Under the pieces are notes generated by a model. The model was given only the letters and a program-made list of their open reading frames with translations. It searched no databases and had not been told where the DNA came from. Of a stretch of 64,000 bases of DNA, positions 32,471 to 41,851 are shown in pieces. The stretch spans positions 55,880,001 to 55,944,000 of the forward strand of contig JADMNL010000028.1 in the NCBI GenBank assembly GCA_016271365.2, in the 5' to 3' direction. The position numbers and the translations under genes are program-made. This stretch comes from Neoceratodus forsteri. Taxonomy: Eukaryota > Chordata > Ceratodontiformes > Ceratodontidae. The first letter of the stretch is position 1, and each line of letters opens with the position of its first letter.

Positions 32471-33575
32471 CCAGTATCCCCCAGCCCTCCCTACTGCCTT
32501 CTCACATTGCTTGCCAACCTTAAGATCATCTGATATGATTACCCCCAGGTCCCTTTCCATTTTTGTTGTTGTTAAGTATTCTTCCCCTGGGTTTTTGTTT
32601 CCCAGGTGCATTATTTTGCACTTCTTTGCATTGAATCGAAGTTGCCATACTTCTGATCATTCCACCAACCTTGCCAAGTCCCTTCTCATCCTTTCCATGC
32701 CCCCTTGTGTATCAACCCTGTTGCAAATCTTTGTGTCATCTGCAAGAGGTATACTTTTCCTTCCAGTCCCTCTGCAATGTCATTTATAAAGACATTAAAA
32801 AGGACTGGACCCAGTACTGAATCCTGTGGTACCCCATGAGTAACCCCCTTTCTTCAGAGTGGACTCCGTTTACTATTACCTTCTGTGTCCTGTTGTCCAG
32901 CCAATGTTTTACCCAGGCTACCACCCTGAGACCCACTCCCAGGCTGGCTAATTTGTTTATTTATCTTTTGTGTGGGACTCTGTCAAATGCATTGCTAAAA
33001 TCTAGGTAGGCCATGTCCACAGCCCCTCCCTGGTCTATTACTTTGGTCACCCAGTCAAAGAAATCGATTAGATTCATCTGACATGACTTTCCCACTGTGA
33101 ATCCATGCTGCCTTGGGTCCTGTGTCCCACTGGCCTCTAGGTACTCAACAATTCTTTCCTTCAGAAGTGATCCCATCAGTTTCCCTACCACTGAGGTCAA
33201 ACTGACAGGTCTATAGTTTCCTGCCTCTGTCTTGCTCCCACTTTTGTGAAGGGGAATCCCATCTGCCCTCCTCCAGTCCTCTGGTACCACACCATCCTCC
33301 CATGATTTGTTAAAGAGGGTAGTCAGTGGTGTTACTAGTTCTCCCTTTAATTCTTTTAGAATTCTGGGGTGAATCATGTCAGGCCCCATTACTTTGTCCA
33401 CGTTCAGGTTTAGGAGTTCTTTCAGAACCCTTTCTTCTATGAAAGGACTGGGAATGACCCCCCTATCCAGAATGTTTTTGTTAATTGGATTAACTCCATG
33501 CTGGTTGGTGGAGTTGGCACCTTTTTTTCTTTATACACCAATATTAAGGAAGAGTTGTCAAAGGTAGCTGCTGTT
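32471..33575 (-). pseudogene. CR1 ORF2 reverse transcriptase domain
   Basis: The minus-strand frame 33401-32961 carries PDMIHPRILKELK, EDWRRADGIPLHKSGS, NYRPVSLTSVVGKLMGSLL, QHGFTVGKSCQMNLIDFFDW and VDMAYLDFSNAFDRVPHK, the CR1 RT motifs 0 to A. A region near 32745-32800 has KVYLL followed by a frameshifted catalytic motif. The endonuclease and ORF1 are absent (5' truncation at about 33575). Enzyme role: target-primed reverse transcription of CR1 RNA. Confidence 0.92.
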
Positions 33576-34440
33576 TAGAATATGGTCAGCAACATTCTAC
33601 TGCTGGGGACTTCCTTTAATATGTCAAATATACTTGTACAGAACTTTTGAGGACTCTATTGGGGCTATCAAGCATAGTTAAATTCTGTTTAGGTTTATTG
33701 TCACGCTCTCTTGGCATGCTGGTTACAATAACAAGGCTATTCAAGATTATTGCTGGTTTTCTTTTACTATGCAGCATTCAGTTCTTTACCTCAAGTATGG
33801 TTAACTAACAAGTTTATTATACGTACAAAGGAGTGCAGACTGCTGCTTAGGGATGATCTGCTTTGTTGTAACTATCCAATCAGATATTTCAGGTACTCCA
33901 TAGGTTAATACATTTATATTTTCTTAATATAGCGGACAGTGGCTGGGGTGGCTTCCCTCTTAATTTCCTTCCACTATTTCTCCTTTTAGACCCTCCCAAC
34001 AAGATCATTTCATTTTAATTTTAGAATAAGGGGGTACACCAAGGGAAATGGCCCAGTTGGTCGGAGTTTAGGAGGGGCAGCTTTATACCAGTAGCCCCTT
34101 TCTCAGTTGTCATTATTTTTTGAGTTGCTGGAACACATTGGGACTTCAGCAAATACCCTTAAACTTTGCAGACTTATGAGTAATCCTAATTTGAGACTCA
34201 TCTGGGGAAAGTGGAGTAGGCAGGAGTTTATGTCATTGAGGTGGATTTGCTCCTCTCCGGATGTCATGGATTTGAGAGTCAGGAGTAGGCTTTCAGCCTG
34301 GGTAGAAAGTGGGATGGTTGGGAGGTGTGGGATGGGGGGGACTTTTATGGGGGAAGGAGGGGAGATGGGGAAGAGGGAAGGGCAGGGTGGGTGTGAGGGA
34401 ACTTGGAGATATAGCTATAGCTTTTGCAGGATGAGGGAGC
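33576..34440. other. No gene; possible LINE spacer
   Basis: Generally AT-rich, with a G-rich stretch at 34320-34400. It lies directly upstream of a Tx1/L1-like endonuclease and may be its ORF1-ORF2 spacer or ORF2 leader. No confident motif. Confidence 0.3.
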
Positions 34441-34464
34441 CTAGACTAGTTTTATTTTGCTTCT

Positions 34465-35205
34465 AAGATAGGCAGCTTTAATATTCTTTCCTGGAATATA
34501 AAAGGGGGAACAGATGATTCAAAAAAGTATTCCTTGCTTAGACATTTAAAAAGATATAATCCTCATATTGAAATGTTACAGAAAACGCACATTCTGAGGG
34601 ATCAGTTAATGAGTTTGCAGAAAATGTGGGTGGGACAGGTGTTTGGTGCCGGATCAAGTGCCAGGCAGGGAGGTGTAGTGATTTTAATCAATAAATCGAC
34701 CCCTTTCACCTTGATTAAGGAATGGTATGATGCAGAGGGCCATTATATAGTTGTCTGGGGCAGATTAGCTAATGTTGAAATTATCCTGGGATCTATATGT
34801 GGCCTGAATGTAGATACCCCCTTCTTTTTTCCACCACTAGCGGTAATATTGTTGGCAATGTGAGACATCCCTTGCCTACTGGACAGGGATTGGAACCTTG
34901 TTTTTTCCAATGAGCTAAATACATCATTTAACAACAGGACTGACTCTCTCCAGCCCAGTGGGGGGCTACGAGAATTTATTTCTGGTTTAGATCTGGAAGA
35001 CTCCTGGAGAGTCTTACATACCTCGGAGAAAGACTATAATTATTATTCTCCACCCCATCGAGTACACTCCCAAATTAATTTTGTTTTTACTAAGTAGTTG
35101 ATGGGGTTGGTATATACCCAAGAGTATTGTCAGACCATTCACCTATCTGGATCATTTTGACGCCCGCAATTTGACCCCCTTGAACTGGCACTTGGTCCCT
35201 CAACA
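34465..35205 (+). pseudogene. Tx1/L1-like ORF2 endonuclease
   Basis: FNILSWNIKGG (34475 on), HIEMLQKTHI (metal-site Gln/Glu region), WVGQVFGAGSSARQGGVVIL, LGSICGLNVDTPFFF and RDWNLVF (catalytic Asp-x-Asn strand) follow the order of an L1/Tx1 endonuclease. The segment after 35100 (LSDHSPIW-like, frameshifted near 35130) is the terminal Asp-His motif. A stop at 34861 and others break it. It ends where the composite element begins (about 35206), and the next ORF2 segment resumes at 38370. Confidence 0.88.
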
Positions 35206-35439
35206 TTTTTATGTTGCTTGCACGCATGTGCAAGAAACATAGTGTCATCATCGGAGATTTCGAGCGCGTGTCACCTCCTCCTTCAATTCAGTCAGTGTGC
35301 TGGCAAGTTCTGGCCCCTGTAAGCCAATGCATTTTAGAGCTGTCTATGACATGCTCCAAAAGAAATGCAGTATCCCCAGTTGAAAAGGGGAGCTACGGCG
35401 AGTGAGCACTGATAAGATATCAACTGCTCATCGCGCTCC

Positions 35440-35760
35440 TCCCCACACACAGGCGTGCGTGCACCGCTGCCTACTATATAGCTGACAAGAGTGCCCAATC
35501 CCCATCGACTGAGCTGCGTCCCCCCAGTAGTAGGTGCCACGCTGGGGAGCCCACCCCAGCATGGCAACCTTGATCCCCTTTGGCCGACGGTGCCCAATCC
35601 CCATCGGCTGGACGTCCCCGTCCTTGTGCCACACTGGGAGCCTACCCCAGCATGGCAGCAATACCATACCGATGGGGTGCCTAATCCCCGTCGGCTGAAC
35701 GCCCCCAACATCCTGTGCCATGCTGGGAGCCCACCCCAGTGTGGCAAACATCCACCAAGC
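35440..35760. repeat. Minisatellite in composite element copy 2
   Basis: Three to four irregular units of roughly 85-95 bp, each with CCCAATCCCC(A/G)TCGGCTG and a GTGCCA(C/T)GCTGGGAGCC(C/T)ACCCCAG part. The complementary G-rich version lies at 11290-11465. One frame on either strand stays open for about 140 codons, which reflects repetition, not a gene. Confidence 0.8.
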
Positions 35761-36024
35761 GTCTTTTTTTAAAACCTGTAAAAGCGAAAACAGTCCACGG
35801 CGTATCTCCCAACCCCACAACCCTTTTCCACCACTGCGCACCCAGCCTCCCACACCCCCACCCCATACTTACCTCAGACTCGGTAGCGGCGATCTTCAGT
35901 GGACGGGAACATTCTGCACTTTTCAAAACCGACCGCAAAGCTGAGAAATGCGGTAAGCTGTATAATGGACTAGATAGGGGGTTTCAACTTTCTTGGATAT
36001 CTCAGGCATTTTGCAGGAATTTTT

Positions 36025-36206
36025 AAATTTTCAACATAGGGTTTTGGGACCCCTTCGTGAAGAATGATGTCACTGTCATGGCGTTATTCGGGCCCGAAGG
36101 GTGATTTCGCGCAGTGACTGCGAAATCACCCTTCAGGCCTGAATACCGCCATGACAGTGACATCATTCATGAGAAGGGGTCCCAAAAACCCCATGTTGAA
36201 AATTTG
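36025..36206. repeat. Near-perfect 181-bp foldback
   Basis: Arms of about 85 bp flank a 9-bp loop GCAGTGACT (36111-36119). The left arm begins AAATTTTCAACATAGGG and ends GGGTGATTTCGC; the right begins GCGAAATCACCC and ends CCCATGTTGAAAATTT. Only about eight mismatches or small indels are visible. Extruded, it would make a long stable hairpin. Confidence 0.95.
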
Positions 36207-37500
36207 GTGCCAAATTCAAAAAAATTACTGTTTTACGAGAGTGCGTTGCGCAGTTCCTACGCAGGCTCGTAAGTTCGTGAAATTTCAATATTTTCACTCC
36301 AGATTTTCAACATTGCCATTTTACCACACCTTCTTATGAGTAGTACAGCTGTCATTTTTCACATCTCACCCAAAATGTGTTTCTGCCCATGTAGCGCACA
36401 ATGGCACAGTCGGTGTGCGAAACTCAATGTATGGGACACATTTACAAAATCACAGTGACACTGTTCATGAGCAGAGGTCTTAAAATGGCTATGTTGAAAA
36501 TTTGGTGAAAAAATTCCTAAAAATGACTGTTTTACGAGCGTGCATTGTGCAGTTCCTACGCAGGCTCGTAAGTTCGTGAAATTTCAATATTTTCACTCCA
36601 TATTTTTGACATTGCCATTTTACCACACCTTCTTATGAGTAGTACAGCTGTCATTTTTCACATCCTGCCCAAAACATGTTTCCGCCCACGTAGCACACAA
36701 TGGCGCAGTCGGTGTGCGAAATCAATGTATGGGACACATTAAGAAAATCACCATGACCCTGTTCATTAGCAAAGGTCTTAAAATGGCTGTGTTGAAAAGT
36801 TGGTGAAAAAATTCCTAAAAATGACTGTTTTACGAGCATGCGTTGCGCAGTTCCTACGCATGCTCGTAGGTTTGCGAATTTTCAATATTTCACTCCAGAT
36901 TTTCAACATTGCCATTTTACCACACTTTCTTATGAGTAGTACAACTGTCATTTTTCACATCTCACCCAAAACGTGTTTCTGCCCATGCAGCGCACAATGG
37001 CGCAGTCGGTGTGCGAACTCAATGTATGGGACACATTAAGAAAATCACAGTGTCACTGATCATGAGCAGAGGTCTTAAAATGCCTGTGTTGAAAATTTGG
37101 TGAAAAATTCCTAAAAATGACTGTTTTACGAGTGTGCGTTGCACAGCTCCTACGCACGCTCGTAAGTTTGCGAATTTTCAATATTTTCACTCCAGATTTT
37201 CAACATTGACATTTTACCACACCTCCTCATGAGCAGTACAGCTGTCATTTTTCACATCCTGCCCAAAACATGTTTCCGCCCATGTAGCGCACAATGGCAC
37301 AGTCGGTGTGCAAACTCAATGTATGGGACACATTTACAAAATCACAGTGACACTGTTCATGAGCAGAGGTCTTAAAATGGCTATGTTGAAAATTTGGTGA
37401 AAAAATTCCTAAAAATGACTGTTTTATGAGCGTGCGTTGCGCAGTTCCTACGCACGCTCGTAAGTTCGCAAATTTTCAATATTTGCACTCCAATGACTTC
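36207..37500. repeat. 298-bp tandem repeats each with a small hairpin
   Basis: The landmark GCAGTTCCTACGCA recurs at about 36248, 36548, 36848, 37144 and 37442, a period of about 298 bp. Each unit has a short hairpin (form ACGAGCGTGCGT, loop TGCGCAGTTCCT, ACGCACGCTCGT), a GGGACACATT-AAAATCAC segment and a TTTTCACTCCA-ATTTT-AACATTG segment. Copies are about 90% alike. Confidence 0.93.
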
Positions 37501-37526
37501 CAAATACCTAAACAGCACATAGAAGC

Positions 37527-38365
37527 AAGCAACATTCGGCATTGACAAATGCTTGTTCTTCTTGCTGACGGCTATATTTTGAAACATATAAATCAACTAA
37601 TTACAACCTCCTGGCAAGAAAACCAAGCTCCCTCATACATCAGACAGCACCAACAAGGACTACAAGGGCATCCAACAACATCTCCAGCAAGATCCCCTAC
37701 CGACACACCTCCCAAGGTCAGCGATCCTTTGAATACCGTGCCCCACTATGGCTCACCTCACTTCCGCCTGAACTAGTCACCATCAGCAAAACTGTCTCAT
37801 TCAAATCCGCACTTAGATCCCATCTGTCTAGCCAAGTGACATGCACTTGCTACAGCTGATCAGCTCCTCCAGGAACACATTTTCTGGCAACCCCTCACCT
37901 AGCACTTATGCACTGCCCAACCTGCTACTCCCCAACCCATTCTACCCAACCCCTCCTCCCTCACCCCAGTCATACCCCTCTCTATTCCCTGTGGTCCACA
38001 GCCCACCCCCACCAATTTCAAACTCTCTGTCCTACCACTCCCCAGCCCTTCTGACAAGGTGACCTCGGGCTCAGAGGTTACCGCAAGCTATCACCTCTAC
38101 CACCCCCCCACTATCAAGAACTGCTGTGCCTCCTCCTGCTCCTTCTCTTTCTCTAGATACTACTGATGTACCAACTTAGCCTGTGTGCTGAGTCACAAAC
38201 CAATACCATGTAGTTTGTCATTCATTACTGTTGTCACTTGTTTAATGCACCAGCAACTCTGTGTGTTCCTATTGTACGTTCCCAATATTCCCGACGTGGA
38301 ACCTTTGTAAATGAGCTTGTGGCTCAACAGTTGTAATCCAAGAATTCAATAAATAAATAAGAAAA
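37527..38365 (+). mobile_element. LINE 3' end, same family as 12.7 kb
   Basis: The end of the ORF is recognisable: QRSFEYRAPLWLTSLPPELV (37719 on) then FKSALRSHL, the usual C-terminal motif of this LINE (compare WSFEYRASCWPNSL in the minus-strand copy near 13500). A pyrimidine-rich 3' UTR follows and the end reads GGAACCTTTGTAAATGAGC ... TCCAAGAATTCAATAAATAAAT at 38300-38360. Only the last ~840 bp is present. Confidence 0.88.
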
Positions 38366-38369
38366 TGCT

Positions 38370-38890
38370 CATTCAATTAAAGCAATTGACATCATTTGGG
38401 GCTCTTTAAATGCAGTCTGTAGAGGTGAATTTATACATCTTGCCTCAGTTAAATGAAAAAAAGTTACATTTCCAAGTGGAGCAGTGGCTGTCTAGAATCA
38501 GAGATTTGGAAGCACAGTTGTCTGATGGATCAGCAGATCACCTCTGGACAGAGCTCTAGTCTTTGAGAGCAAAATATTCTGCCTTTTGTTAGACAAAGTC
38601 AATTTTTCCACGCTTAAAATGAAAGTGACTTACATTGGCCAGGGGGATAAGGCAGGAAAGCTTCTTGCTCAGATGCTAGAACAGCAACATTCAACCAGTT
38701 GAATTACTGCCTTGGCAGATCCAAGATCAGGAATCCTGACTTCAGATCCTGATAAGATGGAGGAATTTTTTAAAACCTTTTATCAAGACTTATATACAGC
38801 TCCCCCACCATCCGATAACTATAAAGAATCCTTGCAATCATTTTATATGGAATTGACATTCCTCAATTCATTGAAGACCGACAAAACCAG
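38370..38890 (+). pseudogene. Tx1/L1-like ORF2 linker before RT
   Basis: Reading across a few frameshifts: IIWGSLNAVCRGEFI (38391 on), a helical stretch with IRDLEAQLSDG, GKLLAQML-type sequence near 38655, and a segment ending TSDPDKMEEFFKTFYQDLY (38740-38796). These are the conserved blocks between endonuclease and reverse transcriptase in L1/Tx1 ORF2. It is the likely continuation of 34465-35205, split by 35206-38365. The RT itself is absent. Confidence 0.82.
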
Positions 38891-38959
38891 CTGAGTTTCT
38901 TTTTTGCACTATTTATTCTCCCCCCCCCACGCACACAGCCCGCTCGCTCCTTCGGGTTG

Positions 38960-39430
38960 CCAGGATTGGACTTGGCCTGGATGACCCCCATCCCCACCAT
39001 CCCAAATTGCAGCCTACCCAAGGGTAACCTGATGTAACCCTTCATTGGGCAGTTCCCCTCCCTACAGAGGGAATTAGCCGTACTGGCCTGCTTTCTTGGC
39101 CCTCTGTACTGCTGGGATGGCCATCAGTGGGCTCTGGCAGTGAGATTCCAGGCAGCCATCATCTGAGAGGCCAGTGCACCTTTTCTGTTTTTCTCCACCC
39201 CTCCCACTATGTTCTCAGCCTGTGGTGGTGGCCAACCTTGGGTGGGGGCATTTTGAGGCCACACATCCCCCAGCATGGACCCAATCCACCCAGAGGGACC
39301 CAAGTAGAGCCCAACCCCTCTCCTGGCAGGGAAGTGTCCATTGGATGCTTGGAAATCCCTCCCTGCTGGCCTTTGCTTCTGGTACCTGGGCTTGGAGCAC
39401 CAACCGGGGTTGCCAGCATGCTGCTGTTTG
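38960..39430 (+). repeat. Uncharacterised repeat, second copy
   Basis: Matches 19095-19520 in order and orientation (AAGGGTAACCTGATGTAACCC, GGGCAGTTCCCCTCC, GCAGCCATCATCTGAGAGG, then a CC-rich section). Each copy has open frames of around 90-100 codons but these differ between copies and show no shared protein, arguing against a coding role. Confidence 0.6.
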
Positions 39431-39431
39431 G

Positions 39432-39763
39432 TGATTTGTAATGAACTTTATTTCTCAGATGTCTATATGCGAGCCAGTCGAGGTGCAAACTGCCCAGGAT
39501 CTATCACTGAGTCTCATTCATTTGCACTTTTCATTGTGTAATCATTTTGACCAGCCTCCCCAATGGACATAAAAGATCTAGAAAAGTATTGATTTCTCAC
39601 AGCAATGTCTACCAATGCAGTTCTTCATTTAGATTCATGTTTATGATATGAGTTAGCTTGGATATGTGATTATAACTCATTTGAGGATGTACTGAATTAG
39701 CATGTCCCTACAGGGTATTTCTTGGTGTGCTCTGGGAATTATAATGGGCCCTTCAGCAGCAAA
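39432..39763. other. No recognisable gene
   Basis: Mixed AT-rich sequence between the uncharacterised repeat and the SINE. Nothing identifiable in either strand. Confidence 0.4.
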
Positions 39764-39764
39764 G

Positions 39765-39957
39765 GAGGCAGTATAGTGCAGTGGTTTAAGGCTCTGAGCT
39801 GCAAACCTGGAGATCTGGGTTTGAATCCCACAGCCCCCACTTGCACTCACTGACCAAATCATTTAACTTCTTTGTGCTCCCAGGTCACACCTCAAAACAA
39901 GCTTTCAGCTCAGTGTGTCTCTCCTGGTAAAAAAAAATAAAATAAAAATAAATGCCT
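39765..39957 (+). mobile_element. tRNA-Cys-derived SINE
   Basis: Starts with a tRNA-like head: TATAGTGCAGTGGTTTAAGG (box A region), an anticodon-loop-like CTGCAAA (GCA, Cys), and GGGTTTGAATCCC (box B). The body reads TGACCAAATCATTTAACTTC and TGTGCTCCCAGG, which recalls the LINE-like tail of MIR/L2-tailed SINEs. It ends in an AAAAATAAAATAAAAATAAA tail. The head would act as an internal RNA polymerase III promoter. No acceptor-stem pairing remains, so it is not a functional tRNA gene. No clear target duplication is seen. Confidence 0.88.
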
Positions 39958-39959
39958 GA

Positions 39960-41301
39960 ATGGCCGGGGGTAGATAGGATGATTCATAGAAACCTAATTA
40001 TGCAGTAAGAACTGTGTTTTCTACAAATGTAGGAACATATTTATGTACAATGTACTGACAGAGAACAGCAATGGCTGTTTAACCATATCACCTGAGTGTG
40101 GAACGAGTAATTAAAGATAATTAAATTAATTTATAGTAACTAATGTAAACTATATTGTTATTTCTCTTTTTCTTTACTTTTCAGGAGAAAATAATCCTCT
40201 TAATATCTTTATTGAAGAATTGAAGTAGTTAAGGAAAATGAACAAAATGTACATTGCGTAAGTATTTTGGAGAAAATGTGTTCTTCTGTTTTGTCTGCAT
40301 GTGCATGCCAAGTTGTGATTATTTGCATTTGTTAACTAGAAATCATACACTGGGCTTCCTTCCCGAGGGGTGCCAGCTGGGACTGTGCTGTACTGCCTTG
40401 TCAGAGATCATGAAGCAAAACCCAATCCCGACTCCCACACTGTGGGACCATGGGGCCAGGACATGACGTGGGGGTATCGCTTCACGGATCTGAGGGGGGT
40501 TGGTCAGCCTACTGCAATAATGAATCTTAACATGGGATGGAAGAAGATCTCGATGTTATGGGTGAACATGCAATCTCAGTCATGCTTCACCAATGGGATG
40601 GCCATCATTACACGTGCTCCGTAAATGTGACTGCAGGCTGTGTAAGGGCCTTAGCAACACATGGAGTTGAAATGCCCATCCTGCATTAATGGCACTCACC
40701 TCCAGCCCATCTGCCTCAAAGCCGCTGAATGGTGATGAGTATCTTCACGTTGCCTCCCATAGTGGCTGCATTCCCCCCAGTAAGCCAGGATGTACTTGCC
40801 CTAATAGGGCGCTGCCATAGGGGTGTTTGTGGCAAGAGGGAATCTGGTTCTGTGACCTCTAGGATTAGTAGGTGCATCTGAAGGGAAGCTAGAGTGGTAG
40901 TCCAAGCTGAGATCACAGACCAAAGACAGTATAGTTGCTGGGTGGAAAAAATGTAATGGAAAAAAAAACCGAAACTATACAATAAAGCTTTGGTACTCTA
41001 TGATTTTATGTTAGGATTTGTTTTACCGATTTACTTCAAATAATACAATACAATGCATAAAATGAAATAATTGGTTACAGTACAATAGTTTCATAACCCA
41101 CACTTTCTAAATGTTCTTAGAGGTATCATCTAGCACTTTTATACATATCAGTGAGCTAAAAATGAGAGAAGGGTAAATTGATGCCTAGGTGGCAATTTTT
41201 TTTAATAAAGTTAAGCATCAAACTTTCAACTCACATATGAGCTCCTGGGCTGACTGAGGGGAAAAAAAAAAAAAAAACATTTTAAATTAAAGCAATACAC
41301 T
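39960..41301. other. No recognisable gene; one splice-acceptor-like site
   Basis: This may include older unique sequence. A strong acceptor-like site (pyrimidine tract TTTCTCTTTTTCTTTACTTTTCAG ends at 40184) is followed by a short open stretch to a stop at about 40227. AATAAA lies near 40981. The last 300 bp before the DIRS element are AT-rich with no motif. No homologous protein is recognised. Confidence 0.3.
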
Positions 41302-41471
41302 TTCAAACAACATGACGTCTTGCTGTATTCTGACATATGCAGTTAGCCCCAGCACTTGAACTGCTCCAGAGAGGAAAGAGTTAACTCTATGCCAGAGCAT
41401 AGAATGTTAGGCTCAAGCTCGGTTCCAACCTCTGTCTGCTGCACTTCAAAGTGTAACCATGAGATTCTTTA
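41302..41471 (+). repeat. DIRS left inverted terminal repeat
   Basis: Begins TTCAAACAACATGACGTC and contains CTTGCTGTATTCTGACATAT, GAGTTAACTCTATGCCAGAG and TGCTGCACTTCAAAGTGTAA. It pairs with the right terminal repeat at about 52635-52793 with roughly 90% identity. Only the outermost bases differ, as expected in DIRS elements. Confidence 0.95.
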
Positions 41472-41851
41472 CTCTGCCTAACTGAAAACTCACTCCGGAG
41501 ATCTCTCCTTCGCTTGTCAGTTCGGTCTCAGTAAAACGTCGGTTCTAAACCGTAATTGTCTTTACTTTTTTCGGTTCAGATCCCTGTCTGCGGTACAGTA
41601 AGTGTCTAAGGTAGTGGACTTTAGTTACTGTTTAATTTCTGTATTTTGTGTGGAAATTGTAAAGTTTTTTCAATCGGTCTGGTTAAGAACCAATTGTGTT
41701 AATTGATTTTATTCTTTATTTTCTTAGTGTGAGGTATTGGTTTCAAAAAAAATTATTTTTAGATGTTTTTTTCATAGCCCATAACACAGTTGGTAACCGA
41801 TGGGGGGGGTGTCTTGCCTGGCTTTAAAGTTGCTAAAGGGTAAGTGTTAGG

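Larger units (their letters stand above)
19676..33575 (-). mobile_element. CR1 LINE split by two LTR insertions
   Basis: A single 5'-truncated minus-strand CR1 occupies three segments: 19676-19721 (extreme 3' tail with repeated TAGAAAC-type units), 21601-22197 (3' UTR and C-terminus) and 32471-33575 (reverse transcriptase). Joining the flanks recreates the uninterrupted order seen in the CR1 copy at 43714-45350, so the solo LTR and the Gypsy element inserted after the CR1. Its 5' end falls within the RT-endonuclease linker. Confidence 0.9.
35206..37510 (+). repeat. Composite hairpin-array element, copy 2
   Basis: Order on the plus strand: a leader with ATGCAGTATCCCC; a C-rich minisatellite (35440-35760) built on CCCAATCCCCATCGGCTG and GTGCCA-GCTGGGAGCCCACC; a conserved block (35865-35965); a near-perfect foldback (36025-36206); then about four and a half tandem copies of a 298-bp unit (36207-37500). 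The same components in opposite order form copy 1 at 9425-11500. It appears inserted into a Tx1/L1-like ORF2. No coding capacity and no known family assigned. Confidence 0.8.

Noticed and set aside
35334..35853. Long open frames on both strands
   Set aside because: They run through the C/G-rich minisatellite and have no conserved protein motif; the other copy of the repeat does not keep the frame.
39765..39840. Functional tRNA-Cys gene
   Set aside because: The acceptor stem is not paired and the sequence continues into a SINE body and A-rich tail.
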